Below are positions 1 through 8,072 of a stretch of DNA of 64,000 nt, one piece after another. Origin of the DNA: an uncultured Roseobacter sp. (GTDB taxonomy: Bacteria > Pseudomonadota > Alphaproteobacteria > Rhodobacterales > Rhodobacteraceae); NCBI RefSeq assembly GCF_947488185.1, contig NZ_CANKYM010000002.1, forward strand, positions 372,001 through 436,000, written 5' to 3'. Below the pieces are notes generated by a model that had not been told where the DNA came from, ran no database searches, and saw only the letters and a list, made by a program, of their open reading frames with translations. A program made the position numbers and the translations under genes. Within the stretch, counting starts at the first letter, position 1; each line of letters begins with the position of its first letter.

Positions 1-174
1 CTGGCATTCGCTGGCGGGCCGCATGTCTGCGTCGGTCTGACCCTCGCGCGGATGGAGGGGCGCATAGCTGTGGCCCGTTTTCTGCGACGTTTTCCGGATT
101 ACGCGATCACGAGGAGCGTGCAGGGTGGTCGTATTCGGTTCCGCGGGTACGCGTCTCTGCACGCTCAGGTGTAG
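1..174 (+). CDS. Cytochrome P450, C-terminal end (partial at left edge)
   Basis: The frame is open from base 1 and stops with TAG at 172-174, giving the last 57 residues of a protein that begins outside the window. It starts with the heme-binding loop of cytochrome P450: a GGPHVC core in which Cys10 of the fragment would be the axial thiolate ligand, followed by the VGLTLARME stretch of the L helix. The rest matches the short beta-rich P450 C-terminus. P450s are heme monooxygenases using electrons from ferredoxin or a reductase. The substrate cannot be told from this piece. A soluble bacterial class I enzyme is likely, by inference. Confidence 0.85.
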   Translation: MAFAGGPHVCVGLTLARMEGRIAVARFLRRFPDYAITRSVQGGRIRFRGYASLHAQV

Positions 175-234
175 ACGCGCGTTTCTGATCAGATTGTTAT
201 CCACAGCACGTCGTAAAACGGTTACATTGGGCGC

Positions 235-525
235 ATGTTGTTTCGCGCTCTTGCTCTCATCGCGCTGATGGTCCCATCCGCAGCGCAGGCCTCCCCGATC
301 GGAGACGTTCTCTGTGCGCCGTCAGAGGAGTTACGTGACAGGCTGACACGTCAGTATGGCAGTGAGCGGCAGGCCAGCGGATTGCGCGGGCGCGAGCAGG
401 TGATGGAGGTCTGGACGGACCAGCGCGGCGATTGGACGATGGTTGTGCGCTATGCGTCCGGGACGTCGTGTATCGTGGCGATGGGCGAACACTGGACGGA
501 GTTCAGGCCGCATGATCCCGCTTAA
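235..525 (+). CDS. Small secreted protein of unknown function
   Basis: This 96-residue protein begins with a clear Sec signal peptide: a hydrophobic run over residues 2-17 ending in an AQA-S type cleavage site near residue 19. The mature part is about 77 residues, with two cysteines (Cys27 and Cys79) that could form one disulfide, and Trp/Arg-rich strands. I recognise no family. It follows the P450 gene after 60 bases and its stop codon overlaps by four bases the end of the convergent gene at 522-764. Export to the periplasm is the only function-level statement supported. Confidence 0.6.
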   Translation: MLFRALALIALMVPSAAQASPIGDVLCAPSEELRDRLTRQYGSERQASGLRGREQVMEVWTDQRGDWTMVVRYASGTSCIVAMGEHWTEFRPHDPA

Positions 526-764
526 CGCGACGCTGTGCGCCGCAGGTCAGCGACGGTTTCGGCGTTCCGGTGCTCCCACGCTTTGAAATTCTGATAGGCA
601 CTTTGGGAACGCTCTGCGCCATTTGCCCCCGGCTCGGTGAAATACTCTTTTACATGTTGGTAGTGCGCCATGCATTCCATGACTTCCGCATGGTTGAGTG
701 CACGTGTCTCAGCGACTGCATCACAGCCGTAGTAGAGCAGCAGGACCGAGAGAAATTCCGTCAT
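522..764 (-). CDS. Small conserved-looking hypothetical protein
   Basis: An 80-residue reading frame on the minus strand with a purine-rich ribosome binding stretch (GAAGGTGAAG) before its ATG. The product has a short hydrophobic start (residues 4-12) that is too weak for a convincing signal peptide, then a mainly helical, charged sequence with His, Tyr and two Cys. No family is recognised. Its 3' end overlaps the convergent secreted-protein gene by four bases, which fits real, tightly packed genes. It could still be a chance frame, so confidence is moderate. Confidence 0.5.
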   Translation of the reverse strand: MTEFLSVLLLYYGCDAVAETRALNHAEVMECMAHYQHVKEYFTEPGANGAERSQSAYQNFKAWEHRNAETVADLRRTASR

Positions 765-881
765 ATCTTCACCTTCAGGGGCAAAGATACGTCATGTTTG
801 GCAAACATTGTGTAAACGGCGCGTTTGCTAACGGCCGACCCGATGGCCGCCCGCTCGAAAAGGCCGCTTTATGTCAGAACG

Positions 882-1088
882 TTAGAGCAGCTTGAGATCA
901 CTCGCCATCTGCCGTCCATCGCGTCCTTCGGACAGCTCAAAGCTGACTTTTTGGTCGTCGGCCAGGCCGGTCAACCCGGACCTTTCAACCGCTGAAATAT
1001 GTACAAACACATCTGATCCACCGCCTTCTGGAGCGATGAAGCCATAGCCTTTTGTGGTGTTGAACCACTTCACGGTGCCGTTTGGCAT
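882..1088 (-). CDS. Cold-shock domain protein
   Basis: A 68-residue single cold-shock domain with both nucleic acid binding motifs: the RNP1-like KGYGFI (residues 13-18) and the RNP2-like VFVHIS (27-32), after the family start MPNGTVKWFN. Such proteins bind single-stranded RNA and DNA and melt RNA secondary structure in the cytoplasm. Length is that of CspA-type proteins. A strong AGGAGG lies about 11 bases before the ATG. It is monocistronic, with 117 bases to the next minus-strand gene. Whether it is cold-induced or constitutive cannot be told, and Rhodobacterales usually have several paralogs. Confidence 0.93.
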   Translation of the reverse strand: MPNGTVKWFNTTKGYGFIAPEGGGSDVFVHISAVERSGLTGLADDQKVSFELSEGRDGRQMASDLKLL

Positions 1089-1275
1089 CAGTCCCGTGCC
1101 TCCTTTGTATTGCCTGACTGCCCCAGCGCTTCCGGAGCAGCTTGTTCGTGCGGCCAGTTTGATCGCAAAAATCAGACCAGCTACACTTTAAAAGATTGCT
1201 CTTCGCGTGTAAAAATCAAGCAAAACGGGAAGAAACGCGGCGATTTGCCCCCCGAATAATCTGATTTGTGAGTAA

Positions 1276-1596
1276 ATGATGCGACTATATGGACTAAAAA
1301 ATTGCGACACCTGCCGTAAAGCGCTGAAAGCCTTGCCAAAGGCAGAGCTTGTGGATGTGCGGGTCGAGGGTGTGCCGGGGGATGTTCTGACGGCTGCTCT
1401 GGCGCAGTTTGGTGATGCTTTGGTCAACACGCGCTCGACAACCTGGCGCGGGATGGATGAGGCGGACAGGAATAAACCACCCTTGGAACAGTTGAAGGCG
1501 CACCCCAGCCTGATGAAGCGGCCCCTGATCGTGGACGGGGCCAAGATGCATCTGGGCTGGACCAAGGACACACAGGCGGCGCTAGGGGCCGCCTGA
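1276..1596 (+). CDS. ArsC/Spx-family thioredoxin-fold protein (YffB-like)
   Basis: A 106-residue thioredoxin-fold protein of the ArsC/Spx superfamily. The N-terminus carries a CxxC (Cys10 and Cys13, in NCDTCRK) at the position of the catalytic cysteine of arsenate reductases, and the KRPLIVDG strand near residues 79-86 is typical of the fold. The family includes arsenate reductase ArsC, Spx and uncharacterised YffB/YfgD proteins; the short length and CxxC fit the YffB type, so arsenate reduction is not claimed. Two ATGs are adjacent (1276 and 1279). It converges on the doxX gene of the buf operon. Confidence 0.8.
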   Translation: MMRLYGLKNCDTCRKALKALPKAELVDVRVEGVPGDVLTAALAQFGDALVNTRSTTWRGMDEADRNKPPLEQLKAHPSLMKRPLIVDGAKMHLGWTKDTQAALGAA

Positions 1597-1601
1597 TCAC
1601 G

Positions 1602-2150
1602 TCAGGCCTCGGGTATGCGTTTACGTAATGCGTTGTCCAGGGACAGCGGGCCTGCTCCTTTGATAACAAGCACCAGCAGGACAAAGACCCAGAAACTGCG
1701 CTGATCAAGGATCACGCTGTCGGGGAAGCGGTCAAACCACGCGCCGAAGGTCTCCTTGTGCTCCAACCCGCCATGACCAAAGAGATCGGTCAGGGACTGC
1801 ACGACGACGAAGCCGATCATCCCAAGAGCGGAGAGACGCGTTAGCAGACCAAGGACAATGAGGGCCGGCAGGATGAATTCCGCCCAGGTGCCTGCCACGA
1901 CAACGGCCCAGTGAAAGATCGACAGCTGGGAGGTGTCATAGGTAACGGCCTCCATCACCTTGGGAAAAATCTGGGCGTAGGCCCCGACGGAGGGTTGAAA
2001 GAGGCCCATGAACCCCTCTCCGAGTTTGGTGAGCCCGGACACCCAGAAATACATGAGCAAAGTGCCCGCAAAGACCAGCCGCGCCAATGTCGCAAGCAGC
2101 CAGTCCGCCTGCGACAGACGGTGTGTCACCGAAGCATAAAGAGAGATCAT
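1602..2150 (-). CDS. DoxX-family membrane protein, last gene of the buf operon
   Basis: A 182-residue membrane protein of the DoxX/DoxD family with about four transmembrane segments (roughly residues 20-42, 78-102, 104-122 and 150-166). DoxX-type proteins are inner-membrane proteins tied to redox processes and are common in operons with DUF692 enzymes. Its ATG at 2150 follows the TAG of the DUF2063 gene with no base between, so the two are translationally linked. As fourth gene it probably serves the membrane or redox side of the copper-protective peptide system; this role is inferred from context. Confidence 0.88.
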   Translation of the reverse strand: MISLYASVTHRLSQADWLLATLARLVFAGTLLMYFWVSGLTKLGEGFMGLFQPSVGAYAQIFPKVMEAVTYDTSQLSIFHWAVVVAGTWAEFILPALIVLGLLTRLSALGMIGFVVVQSLTDLFGHGGLEHKETFGAWFDRFPDSVILDQRSFWVFVLLVLVIKGAGPLSLDNALRKRIPEA

Positions 2151-2906
2151 CTAGCTGTCCTTTGTCTTGTATTCAATCAGGGTGCAGGTTTGCAAAGCCT
2201 GCGAAAGGGATGTGGCAAGGTCAAAGGCGGGGTGCGCCGCGAGCGCTGCCTCATGCGCATCGCCAAGCGTTCGACCGGTCTGCAGGTTTTCCAGCCATAC
2301 CGCCGCGCCATCTGAAAGCAGATGGGGGGCAGGGTCAAATCCCGGTCGCGTGATCAGCACGTCCTGCGCCACCGCACGCGGTTTCGGCGCGCCGGCTTCG
2401 TTGTTGACCCGCCAGATATCGTAAAGCGGCCAGGCGGACCTGACGATCTGCGCGGCGGGCGCCATTGACAGCCGTATCTGGACAAGCTCCTGCGGATCAC
2501 ACTGGAAAGTGTCCGCTGGTACGGGGGATGCATCCGCCGCGTGATAGGACCGTCTGAGCGCCAGATCCAACCGCGCGCAGTCGGGCAGGTAGCCAATGTG
2601 CTGGAGCGGGGCAAAGCTCTCCAGAAACGCCGGCAGCTTTTCCCCGTAGTGCATCATCAGTGGAGAGGCCGGTGGGTGCGTCCGGACATAGACAGCGGCC
2701 AGCCTGTCGAAGGTCTGGGCCCCCAACAGCTTGTGCAGCAAGGGAAATGCCGTGCGGAGCGCCTCCGTCAGCGACACCACTACGTTGTTTCGATAGACGG
2801 AAAAGCGGCGGCCCGCAGGGGCGGCATGGCCATCCAACAAGCCGTCGGGCACATCCTGCGCCGCGTCAAGCAGGGCGCTTCGAAATGTGGTTTGTGAGAC
2901 TGTCAT
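2151..2906 (-). CDS. bufC: DUF2063 protein, BufC/HvfC-type partner of the MNIO enzyme
   Basis: A 251-residue protein whose N-terminal half matches the DUF2063 putative DNA-binding fold: an RFSVYRNN box at residues 34-41, then [10 protein letters not shown] (residues 46-55), as in HvfC/BufC proteins. In bufferin and related systems these proteins partner with the DUF692 enzyme and are thought to bring it the precursor leader, despite the old 'DNA-binding' label. The start ATG overlaps the stop of bufB by four bases and the stop abuts the doxX start, so expression is coupled. The C-terminal half is less conserved in my reading. Confidence 0.88.
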   Translation of the reverse strand: MTVSQTTFRSALLDAAQDVPDGLLDGHAAPAGRRFSVYRNNVVVSLTEALRTAFPLLHKLLGAQTFDRLAAVYVRTHPPASPLMMHYGEKLPAFLESFAPLQHIGYLPDCARLDLALRRSYHAADASPVPADTFQCDPQELVQIRLSMAPAAQIVRSAWPLYDIWRVNNEAGAPKPRAVAQDVLITRPGFDPAPHLLSDGAAVWLENLQTGRTLGDAHEAALAAHPAFDLATSLSQALQTCTLIEYKTKDS

Positions 2907-3757
2907 TTGACCAGGGCAAGGGCCCGTGCTGCCCGTTCCGCTTCGCTGCGCAACACCGGCCAGTCGGGGACGTCATTGTCCCACTCTACCAGAACGGGGC
3001 GCGCGCCGGACTTGGCGAGTGTCAGGTCCAGCAGCGCCCAGACGGGATCATCTACCGGTTTGCCATGGCTGTCGATCAGCAGCGGGGCACCGTGATCGTC
3101 GATTTCTTCGTCATGGCCGCCCACATGTATTTCGCCAACGGCCTGCAGCGGGAAGGCATCGATGTAGTCGGATGCTGACATCCCGAGATTAGTGGCGGAG
3201 ATGAAAACGTTGTTGACGTCCAGCAAAAGGCCACAGCCGGTACGCCGCGCCAATTCGGTCAGGAAATCGGTCTCCGACCAGGTGCTTTCGGCAAAGGCTA
3301 GATAGCTTGACGGGTTCTCCAGCAACATCTGACACCCAAGCGTCGATTGCACCTGATCGATGTGATCGGCCACGCGGGTCAGCGTGTCGTTCGTGTAGGG
3401 CAGGGGCAGCAGGTCATTCAAGAACTCCGCGCCGTGGGTGGACCACGCCAGATGCTCCGAGAAACTCGCTGGTTTCGACCAGCCCAAAAGGGTCTTCAGC
3501 CGCGCCAGGTGCTCTACGTCCAGCTTATCCTCACCGCCGATGCTGAGGCCGACGCCATGCACAGACAGCGCAAACTGTTCGGACAGCGCACGCAACTGCG
3601 CCAGGGGACGCCCGCCATCGCCCATGTAGTTTTCCGCGTGGATTTCGATCCATTCGACCGCACCGGGATCTGCGCGCAATTCCGCAAAATGCTGTGGTTT
3701 GTATCCGACACCGGGCGCGGGCGGCAGGTGTTCAAAACGAGGGGAGTTATCTAACAT
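2903..3757 (-). CDS. bufB: DUF692 multinuclear non-heme iron oxidase (MNIO), BufB type
   Basis: A 284-residue TIM-barrel-type DUF692 protein. MNIO enzymes use a two- or three-iron centre to oxidise cysteines of a peptide precursor, giving thiooxazole or related rings in bufferins. Likely metal ligands and barrel motifs are visible in order: EIHAENY (residues 38-44), SVHGVG (65-70), SEHLAW (100-105), LENPSSY (146-152), LDVNNV (179-184), GEIHVGGH (208-215), DSHG (229-232) and VEWDND (257-262). Length is normal for the family. It lies 94 bases after bufA and overlaps bufC by four bases. Substrate is inferred to be the DUF2282 peptide encoded upstream. Confidence 0.93.
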   Translation of the reverse strand: MLDNSPRFEHLPPAPGVGYKPQHFAELRADPGAVEWIEIHAENYMGDGGRPLAQLRALSEQFALSVHGVGLSIGGEDKLDVEHLARLKTLLGWSKPASFSEHLAWSTHGAEFLNDLLPLPYTNDTLTRVADHIDQVQSTLGCQMLLENPSSYLAFAESTWSETDFLTELARRTGCGLLLDVNNVFISATNLGMSASDYIDAFPLQAVGEIHVGGHDEEIDDHGAPLLIDSHGKPVDDPVWALLDLTLAKSGARPVLVEWDNDVPDWPVLRSEAERAARALALVK

Positions 3758-3800
3758 CTTGGCCCTCCGACGTCATGTGTCCCGAGGCGTTTCCAGGGGA

Positions 3801-3834
3801 ATCCCACCCGGCGATCCGCATCACCGGGTGGGAT
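3801..3834 (-). terminator. Perfect 11-bp hairpin between bufA and bufB (attenuator-like)
   Basis: ATCCCACCCGG at 3801-3811 and CCGGGTGGGAT at 3824-3834 are perfect inverted repeats with a 12-base loop. No run of T follows on the minus strand, so it is not a textbook intrinsic terminator. It could cause partial termination or protect the 3' end of the bufA message, so that the precursor is made in excess over the modifying enzymes. Confidence 0.6.
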
Positions 3835-3851
3835 CAATTTCGTGTGCGTGC

Positions 3852-4154
3852 TTATGCAGGCAGGTCGCGGCTCAGCTCTTCCAGCGAACCTTCCCGGGCA
3901 GTGCCGTCCGCCATGGCTGGCAGGTCGATTTCGGCACATGTGCCCGCATCAACCAAGGTCCAGGCGTTGCCCTGATAGTCAACAGTGGAGGTGCCGGCAC
4001 AGGTTGTGCCGGGGCCTGCCGCGCAGTCATTCGCGCCTGCAAGTGAAACGCCGTAGCATTTTTCCTTGGCGGCCGCTTCGGCTGTGGTCACTTGAGCTGT
4101 CAGGGCTGCGGCGACAGCACCGGCAATTGCGACTGTTTTCATTGTGTTGGACAT
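3852..4154 (-). CDS. bufA: DUF2282 bufferin-type RiPP precursor
   Basis: A 100-residue protein with a Sec signal peptide (hydrophobic residues 7-20, Ala-rich cleavage region near 27-29) and a mature core with exactly four cysteines at 33, 44, 52 and 73, spaced as in DUF2282 (BufA1) precursors: KCYG, NDCAAG, TTCAG, GTC. Bufferins are exported, copper-binding peptides whose central cysteines are converted by the MNIO enzyme. Here Cys44 and Cys52 would be the modified pair by analogy. First gene of the minus-strand buf operon. A GGAAA (4228-4224) and CGTCTA (4210-4205) pair 13 bases apart upstream resembles an ECF sigma promoter, weakly. Confidence 0.9.
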   Translation of the reverse strand: MSNTMKTVAIAGAVAAALTAQVTTAEAAAKEKCYGVSLAGANDCAAGPGTTCAGTSTVDYQGNAWTLVDAGTCAEIDLPAMADGTAREGSLEELSRDLPA

Positions 4155-4310
4155 GGTTTCATTCCCTTTTTGAGGACCATCGCGGTCAATGATAGGGCAA
4201 AATCTAGACGTTGGGAAACGGACTTTCCACTCACGAGACCGTGCCTCACGCAGCCGTCAGAAGACGTTGGGTAGACAGCGGCAAAAACATGCCAATCTTC
4301 ACGGAATGTT

Positions 4311-4352
4311 ACAAAATCGGTCCCCGCGGGCAGCTGCGCTGCACGCGGGGAC
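4311..4352 (-). terminator. thrS: Intrinsic terminator of thrS
   Basis: On the minus strand GTCCCCGCG (4352-4344) pairs perfectly with CGCGGGGAC (4328-4320); inside it GCAGC and GCTGC extend the stem after one mismatch, leaving a three-base loop. ATTTTG follows. It sits 9 bases past the thrS stop and 156 bases before bufA, separating the two transcription units. Confidence 0.8.
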
Positions 4353-4360
4353 GGGAATTG

Positions 4361-6319
4361 TTACAAAAGATCGGGCGGCGTTGCTTCGCGTGCCAGTGTT
4401 TGTGTCAGGCTGTCCAGCGCTTCGACGCTTGTGCGTTTTTCGCCCAGACGCCGGAGGGTCACGGTGCGTTCTTCGACCTCGCGGGCACCAACGGCGAGGA
4501 TAACCGGCACCTTGCCCACAGAATGCTCGCGGACCTTGTAGTTGATCTTCTCGTTGCGCACGTCGGCTTCGGCGCGGACGCCAGCGGCTTTCAGGGCCTC
4601 CACGACCTCATGCACATAGTCATCGGCGTCGGAGATGATCGAGGCAACGACGACCTGCCGCGGGGCGAGCCAGAACGGCAGTTTGCCCGCCGAATTCTCA
4701 ATCAAGATGCCGATAAAGCGCTCGAACGATCCCAGACAGGCGCGGTGCAGCATATAAGGTCGATGCTTCGCGCCGTCTTCACCCACGTAGGTGGCGCTCA
4801 GGCGCTCGGGCAGGTTCGGGTCGACCTGGAAGGTGCCGCATTGCCATTCGCGCCCGATGGCGTCGGTCAGTTTGAAGTCCAGCTTGGGACCGTAAAACGC
4901 CCCTTCGCCTGCGTCCAGCGTGTACGGGTGACCAGTGGCCTTAATCGCGTTTTCCAGCGCGGCCTCGACGTGATCCCAGCTTTCCTCGGACCCCACACGC
5001 TTTTCAGGCCGGGTGGCGAACATGATCTCGAAGCTTTCGAACCCCAGATCCTTGTAGACGGATGACAGGTAGGTAATGAAACCTGCGCATTCCGCCTCGA
5101 TCTGGTCTTCGCGGCAGAAGATATGACCATCGTCCTGTGTAAAACCACGCACGCGCATGATGCCGTGCAGCGCGCCAGACGGCTCATAGCGGTTGCACGA
5201 TCCAAACTCGGCCATGCGCAGCGGCAGGTCGCGGTAGGATTTCAGTCCCTGATTGAAAATCTGCACGTGACAGGGGCAGTTCATCGGCTTCAACGCGTTG
5301 ATCGCCTTTTCCCGGGCGTGTTCCTCGTCCACTTCGACGATGAACATATGCTCTTGGTATTTGTCCCAGTGGCCGGAGGCTTCCCAGAGCTTGCGGTCCA
5401 CAACCTGCGGGGTGTTGACCTCCTGATAGCCGGCTGCGCGCTGTTTGCGGCGCATGTAGTCCTGCAAGGTGGTGTAGATCGACCAGCCATTCGCGTGCCA
5501 GAAGACCTGCCCCGGTGCTTCTTCCTGCATGTGAAAGAGATCCATCTCGCGACCCAGCTTGCGGTGATCCCGCTTGGCGGCCTCTTCGAGCATGTTGAGA
5601 TGCGCGCGCAGCTTTTCCTTGCCGGTGAAGGCCACACCGTAGATGCGTTGCAGCATCGCCCGATCGCTGTCGCCGCGCCAGTAGGCCCCCGCAATCGACA
5701 TCAGCTTGAAGGCGTCGCCCGGCACCTGCCCGGTGTGCTGCAGGTGCGGCCCACGGCAAAGATCCTGCCAGTCGCCGTGCCAATACATGCGCAACGGTTC
5801 ATTGCCCGGAATGGCGTCGATCAGCTCCACCTTATAGGGCTCGCCCGCGTCCTCGTAATGCTTGATCGCGCGCGCGCGGTCCCAGACCTCGGTGCGGACG
5901 GGATCACGCTTGTTGATGATTTCCTTCATCTTCTTCTCGATGAGGCCAAGATCTTCCGGTGTGAACGGCTCCGCACGGTCGAAATCATAGTACCAGCCAT
6001 CCTTGATCACCGGGCCGATGGTGACCTGGGTATCCGGCCAGATTTCCTGCACGGCGCGGGCCATGATATGCGCCAGATCGTGGCGCACCAGCTCGTTGGC
6101 CTGCTCTTCGTCCGCCATGGTATGGATGGCGATCTCGGCGTCCTCCTCGATGGGCCAGGCGAGATCGTAATGCACCCCGTTCACGGTGGCGGAGATCGCC
6201 TTTTTGCGCAGCGAGGTGGAGATGCTGGCGGCCACATCGCCTGCGGTGACGCCTGCCTCGAAGCTGCGCGCATTGCCATCGGGAAAGGTGAGAGAGATTG
6301 CGTTGTCTTTGGGAGCCAT
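4361..6319 (-). CDS. thrS: Threonyl-tRNA synthetase
   Basis: A 652-residue class II aminoacyl-tRNA synthetase charging tRNA-Thr. Domains in order: an N-terminal TGS domain (about 5-65), the editing/SAD domain with [11 protein letters not shown] near residue 80, the catalytic core with the zinc region MNCPCHV and motif 2 [19 protein letters not shown], motif 3 [13 protein letters not shown], and the anticodon-binding domain at the end. I chose the ATG at 6319, which gives the family start [15 protein letters not shown]; the frame stays open upstream to 6514 but that extension is Arg-rich and unlike the family. Monocistronic, with a strong hairpin terminator downstream. Confidence 0.97.
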   Translation of the reverse strand: MAPKDNAISLTFPDGNARSFEAGVTAGDVAASISTSLRKKAISATVNGVHYDLAWPIEEDAEIAIHTMADEEQANELVRHDLAHIMARAVQEIWPDTQVTIGPVIKDGWYYDFDRAEPFTPEDLGLIEKKMKEIINKRDPVRTEVWDRARAIKHYEDAGEPYKVELIDAIPGNEPLRMYWHGDWQDLCRGPHLQHTGQVPGDAFKLMSIAGAYWRGDSDRAMLQRIYGVAFTGKEKLRAHLNMLEEAAKRDHRKLGREMDLFHMQEEAPGQVFWHANGWSIYTTLQDYMRRKQRAAGYQEVNTPQVVDRKLWEASGHWDKYQEHMFIVEVDEEHAREKAINALKPMNCPCHVQIFNQGLKSYRDLPLRMAEFGSCNRYEPSGALHGIMRVRGFTQDDGHIFCREDQIEAECAGFITYLSSVYKDLGFESFEIMFATRPEKRVGSEESWDHVEAALENAIKATGHPYTLDAGEGAFYGPKLDFKLTDAIGREWQCGTFQVDPNLPERLSATYVGEDGAKHRPYMLHRACLGSFERFIGILIENSAGKLPFWLAPRQVVVASIISDADDYVHEVVEALKAAGVRAEADVRNEKINYKVREHSVGKVPVILAVGAREVEERTVTLRRLGEKRTSVEALDSLTQTLAREATPPDLL

Positions 6320-6512
6320 CTGCTGGCACTCCTCGTCGGTTTGGCGCCTACGAGACGCCCGGTTGCGGGTTATGTGAGCGTGCTGATGACGCCTGGGGGC
6401 AGATGTGTCAAGGAGCGCAGTCCAATGTATACCCAAGAATACGTTGACTGCGACATCTCGTATGCTAAATCCGACATGTACCCAAATGGTAAAATTGACC
6501 GGAAGGACCGCC

Positions 6513-6758
6513 ATGCCGCGCTATAACCGCACATTCGAATTGAGCATCCATGATGTCGATCTGATCGAAGAATCTCTGCGGGCCCGTGGTCGGGAATTGT
6601 GCCGGATGCGCCGTGCTTTGTCGGAAGAAAATCCTGCGGATCTGCAGTCGATCACTGTCATCGAAGCAGATCAGCGGGAAAATGAAGAACTGCTTGGCCG
6701 TCTTCACAATCAGAAGATTTTTTACCGCCCCGGCGCCGCCCCCTACGTTGGCGGGTAA
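6513..6758 (+). CDS. Small helical hypothetical protein
   Basis: An 81-residue protein starting at ATG 6513 behind a good GGAAGGA ribosome binding site; the frame is open further upstream but that part overlaps the thrS promoter and looks non-coding. The sequence is highly charged and probably forms two helices, with an Arg-rich stretch around residues 23-34, and ends in a Gly/Tyr tail. It is divergent from thrS and shares its 193-base control region. I recognise no family; such short proteins are commonly conserved across Roseobacter genomes, but I could not check this. Confidence 0.6.
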   Translation: MPRYNRTFELSIHDVDLIEESLRARGRELCRMRRALSEENPADLQSITVIEADQRENEELLGRLHNQKIFYRPGAAPYVGG

Positions 6759-6779
6759 CCGCGCCGAAGACGGTTGCAG

Positions 6780-7193
6780 TCAGGCCGTGTAGGCCGCGTA
6801 TGCCATCAGCAGACAACAGATCCAGCCCGCAGTGAAGATGATGGGGCGCAGGGGAAGCCTTGCGAGACCTGAAATCATGCCCACCGCGTGGGCGACCCGC
6901 AGCCAAAAGAACGCGATGGCTGTCCAATAGGTCAGCGTCGAGTACCCGCCCAGACGGTCAATCACCAGCACCAGGATGGCAAAGGGCAGCAACTGCTCCA
7001 GCAGGTTCAGATGCGCGCGGTAGGCCCGGTGCACCCAGGGCTGCAATTGCGTCAGATCGCCTGGGCGGGTGAAGTTATCCGCCGGATGCGGGTCCGTATT
7101 CACGCCGATGATGTAAGGGATCCAGAGGGATGCTGCGAAAATGCAGAGCATGATCAGCACGCCCATTTCAGTGGGAAGTGGTCCGGCCTGCAT
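6780..7193 (-). CDS. MAPEG-family membrane protein
   Basis: A 137-residue protein with four predicted membrane segments (about 12-30, 64-84, 86-106 and 115-134) and the helix-loop signature of the MAPEG superfamily: HRAYRAHLNLLEQLLPFA near residues 55-72, where the Asn-x-x-E of the family lies. MAPEG proteins include glutathione-dependent transferases and peroxidases of eicosanoid and xenobiotic metabolism; bacterial members are mostly uncharacterised. It starts three bases after the ArsR-SRPBCC gene, so the pair is one transcription unit. The substrate is unknown. Confidence 0.85.
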   Translation of the reverse strand: MQAGPLPTEMGVLIMLCIFAASLWIPYIIGVNTDPHPADNFTRPGDLTQLQPWVHRAYRAHLNLLEQLLPFAILVLVIDRLGGYSTLTYWTAIAFFWLRVAHAVGMISGLARLPLRPIIFTAGWICCLLMAYAAYTA

Positions 7194-7196
7194 CGC

Positions 7197-7955
7197 TCAC
7201 CCCTCCGCTTCTGCGTGCGAAAAGCGCACCGATTGCCCGGTCTCCAGCCATGTCTTCAGGCCAGCGAGGGTGCGGTGCCAGCCATCTGCCACGCCTTCCT
7301 GACCGGCGGGAATGTCATAGTGCTCAAGCGTGAGCATGCAGTTTTCACCCTGCGGTTCAATCAGATAGACAAAGCGCGAATGCTCCAGCGGCACCTCCGG
7401 TCCGGCCCAATGCGGCTCGAATGTGCTCTCAATCCGGGTTTTGGGGGTCAGCTTGGTCTCCGTCAGGATCAGCATCGGCGTGCCGTCCTCGAATTTCAGG
7501 ATCAGCTTGTTGTCTTCTCGCACGCAGCTGCCCGCCACGAAGTTGTAGGCGGCATTGGCCTCGGCGTCCGTCAAAGCATGCCACAGCGCGTCCTGGGTGC
7601 AGTGAATATAGGTCTGCATCATGAAATCGGGTTTGGTCATCTTCGGTGTTCCTTCAAGTTGAGTTTTAAGATTTAGCACCGCTCGTGCCGCCGGTTGCTG
7701 GAGCAGGGGCTCCACCCAGCGGTCTATCGCTTCCTCCAGGGGCAGGGCGTTGAGGTAGTGGTATTTGAACCGGCCTTTCTTGTGGGTCACGATCAGCTTG
7801 GCTTCTTCCAGCACGCCCAGATGCTTCATCACGCCAAATCGCGACATGTCGAGCTGGCCTTGCAGATCAAGAAGGCTCTGTCCCGGTTTGGCACGCAGGC
7901 TGTCCAGCAGCGTCCGGCGCGTGGGGTCGGCCAAGGCTTTGAAAATCGAATCCAT
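7197..7955 (-). CDS. ArsR-family HTH fused to SRPBCC (AHSA1-like) domain
   Basis: A 252-residue fusion. Residues 1-95 are a winged helix of the ArsR type (MDSIFKALADPTRRTLLDSL, then a recognition helix around MSRFGVMKHLGVLEEA). Residues about 115-245 are an SRPBCC/AHSA1 hydrophobic-pocket domain (VAGSCVREDNKLILKF, ending with GWHRTLAGLKTWLETG). ArsR and AHSA1 genes are often neighbours; here they form one chain, so the ligand-binding and DNA-binding parts are physically joined. A 42-bp symmetric site begins 8 bases before its start codon and is the obvious autoregulatory operator. The MAPEG gene is cotranscribed. The ligand is unknown. Confidence 0.88.
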   Translation of the reverse strand: MDSIFKALADPTRRTLLDSLRAKPGQSLLDLQGQLDMSRFGVMKHLGVLEEAKLIVTHKKGRFKYHYLNALPLEEAIDRWVEPLLQQPAARAVLNLKTQLEGTPKMTKPDFMMQTYIHCTQDALWHALTDAEANAAYNFVAGSCVREDNKLILKFEDGTPMLILTETKLTPKTRIESTFEPHWAGPEVPLEHSRFVYLIEPQGENCMLTLEHYDIPAGQEGVADGWHRTLAGLKTWLETGQSVRFSHAEAEG

Positions 7956-7962
7956 AGCTTCT

Positions 7963-8004
7963 TATAGGTTACTTATTAGTCACGTGACAATGTAGTAACC
8001 TATA
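7963..8004. promoter_or_regulatory. 42-bp symmetric operator between the arsR-SRPBCC gene and the divergent hydrolase gene
   Basis: TATAGGTTACT (7963-7973) and AGTAACCTATA (7994-8004) are perfect 11-base inverted repeats. The 20-base spacer has TCACGTGA at 7980-7987, whose centre (7983.5) is also the centre of the outer repeat. It lies just before the ATG of the fused ArsR regulator and 69 bases before the divergent hydrolase. Confidence 0.75.
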
Positions 8005-8072
8005 AAAAGTATAAAATGGATTGCGGGCCAATGGGCTTGCGCACATGATCGCAGCCAAAAAGGACACCCCGA

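Noticed and set aside
197..205. TTATCCACA, a consensus DnaA box (another at 33332-33340)
   Set aside because: Single copies far apart; no cluster, AT-rich unwinding region or dnaA/parAB-type genes, so no origin is claimed.
5123..6526. A 467-codon open frame on the plus strand opposite thrS
   Set aside because: It lies antisense to a fully recognised gene, has no family resemblance and is a typical by-product of GC-rich codon bias.
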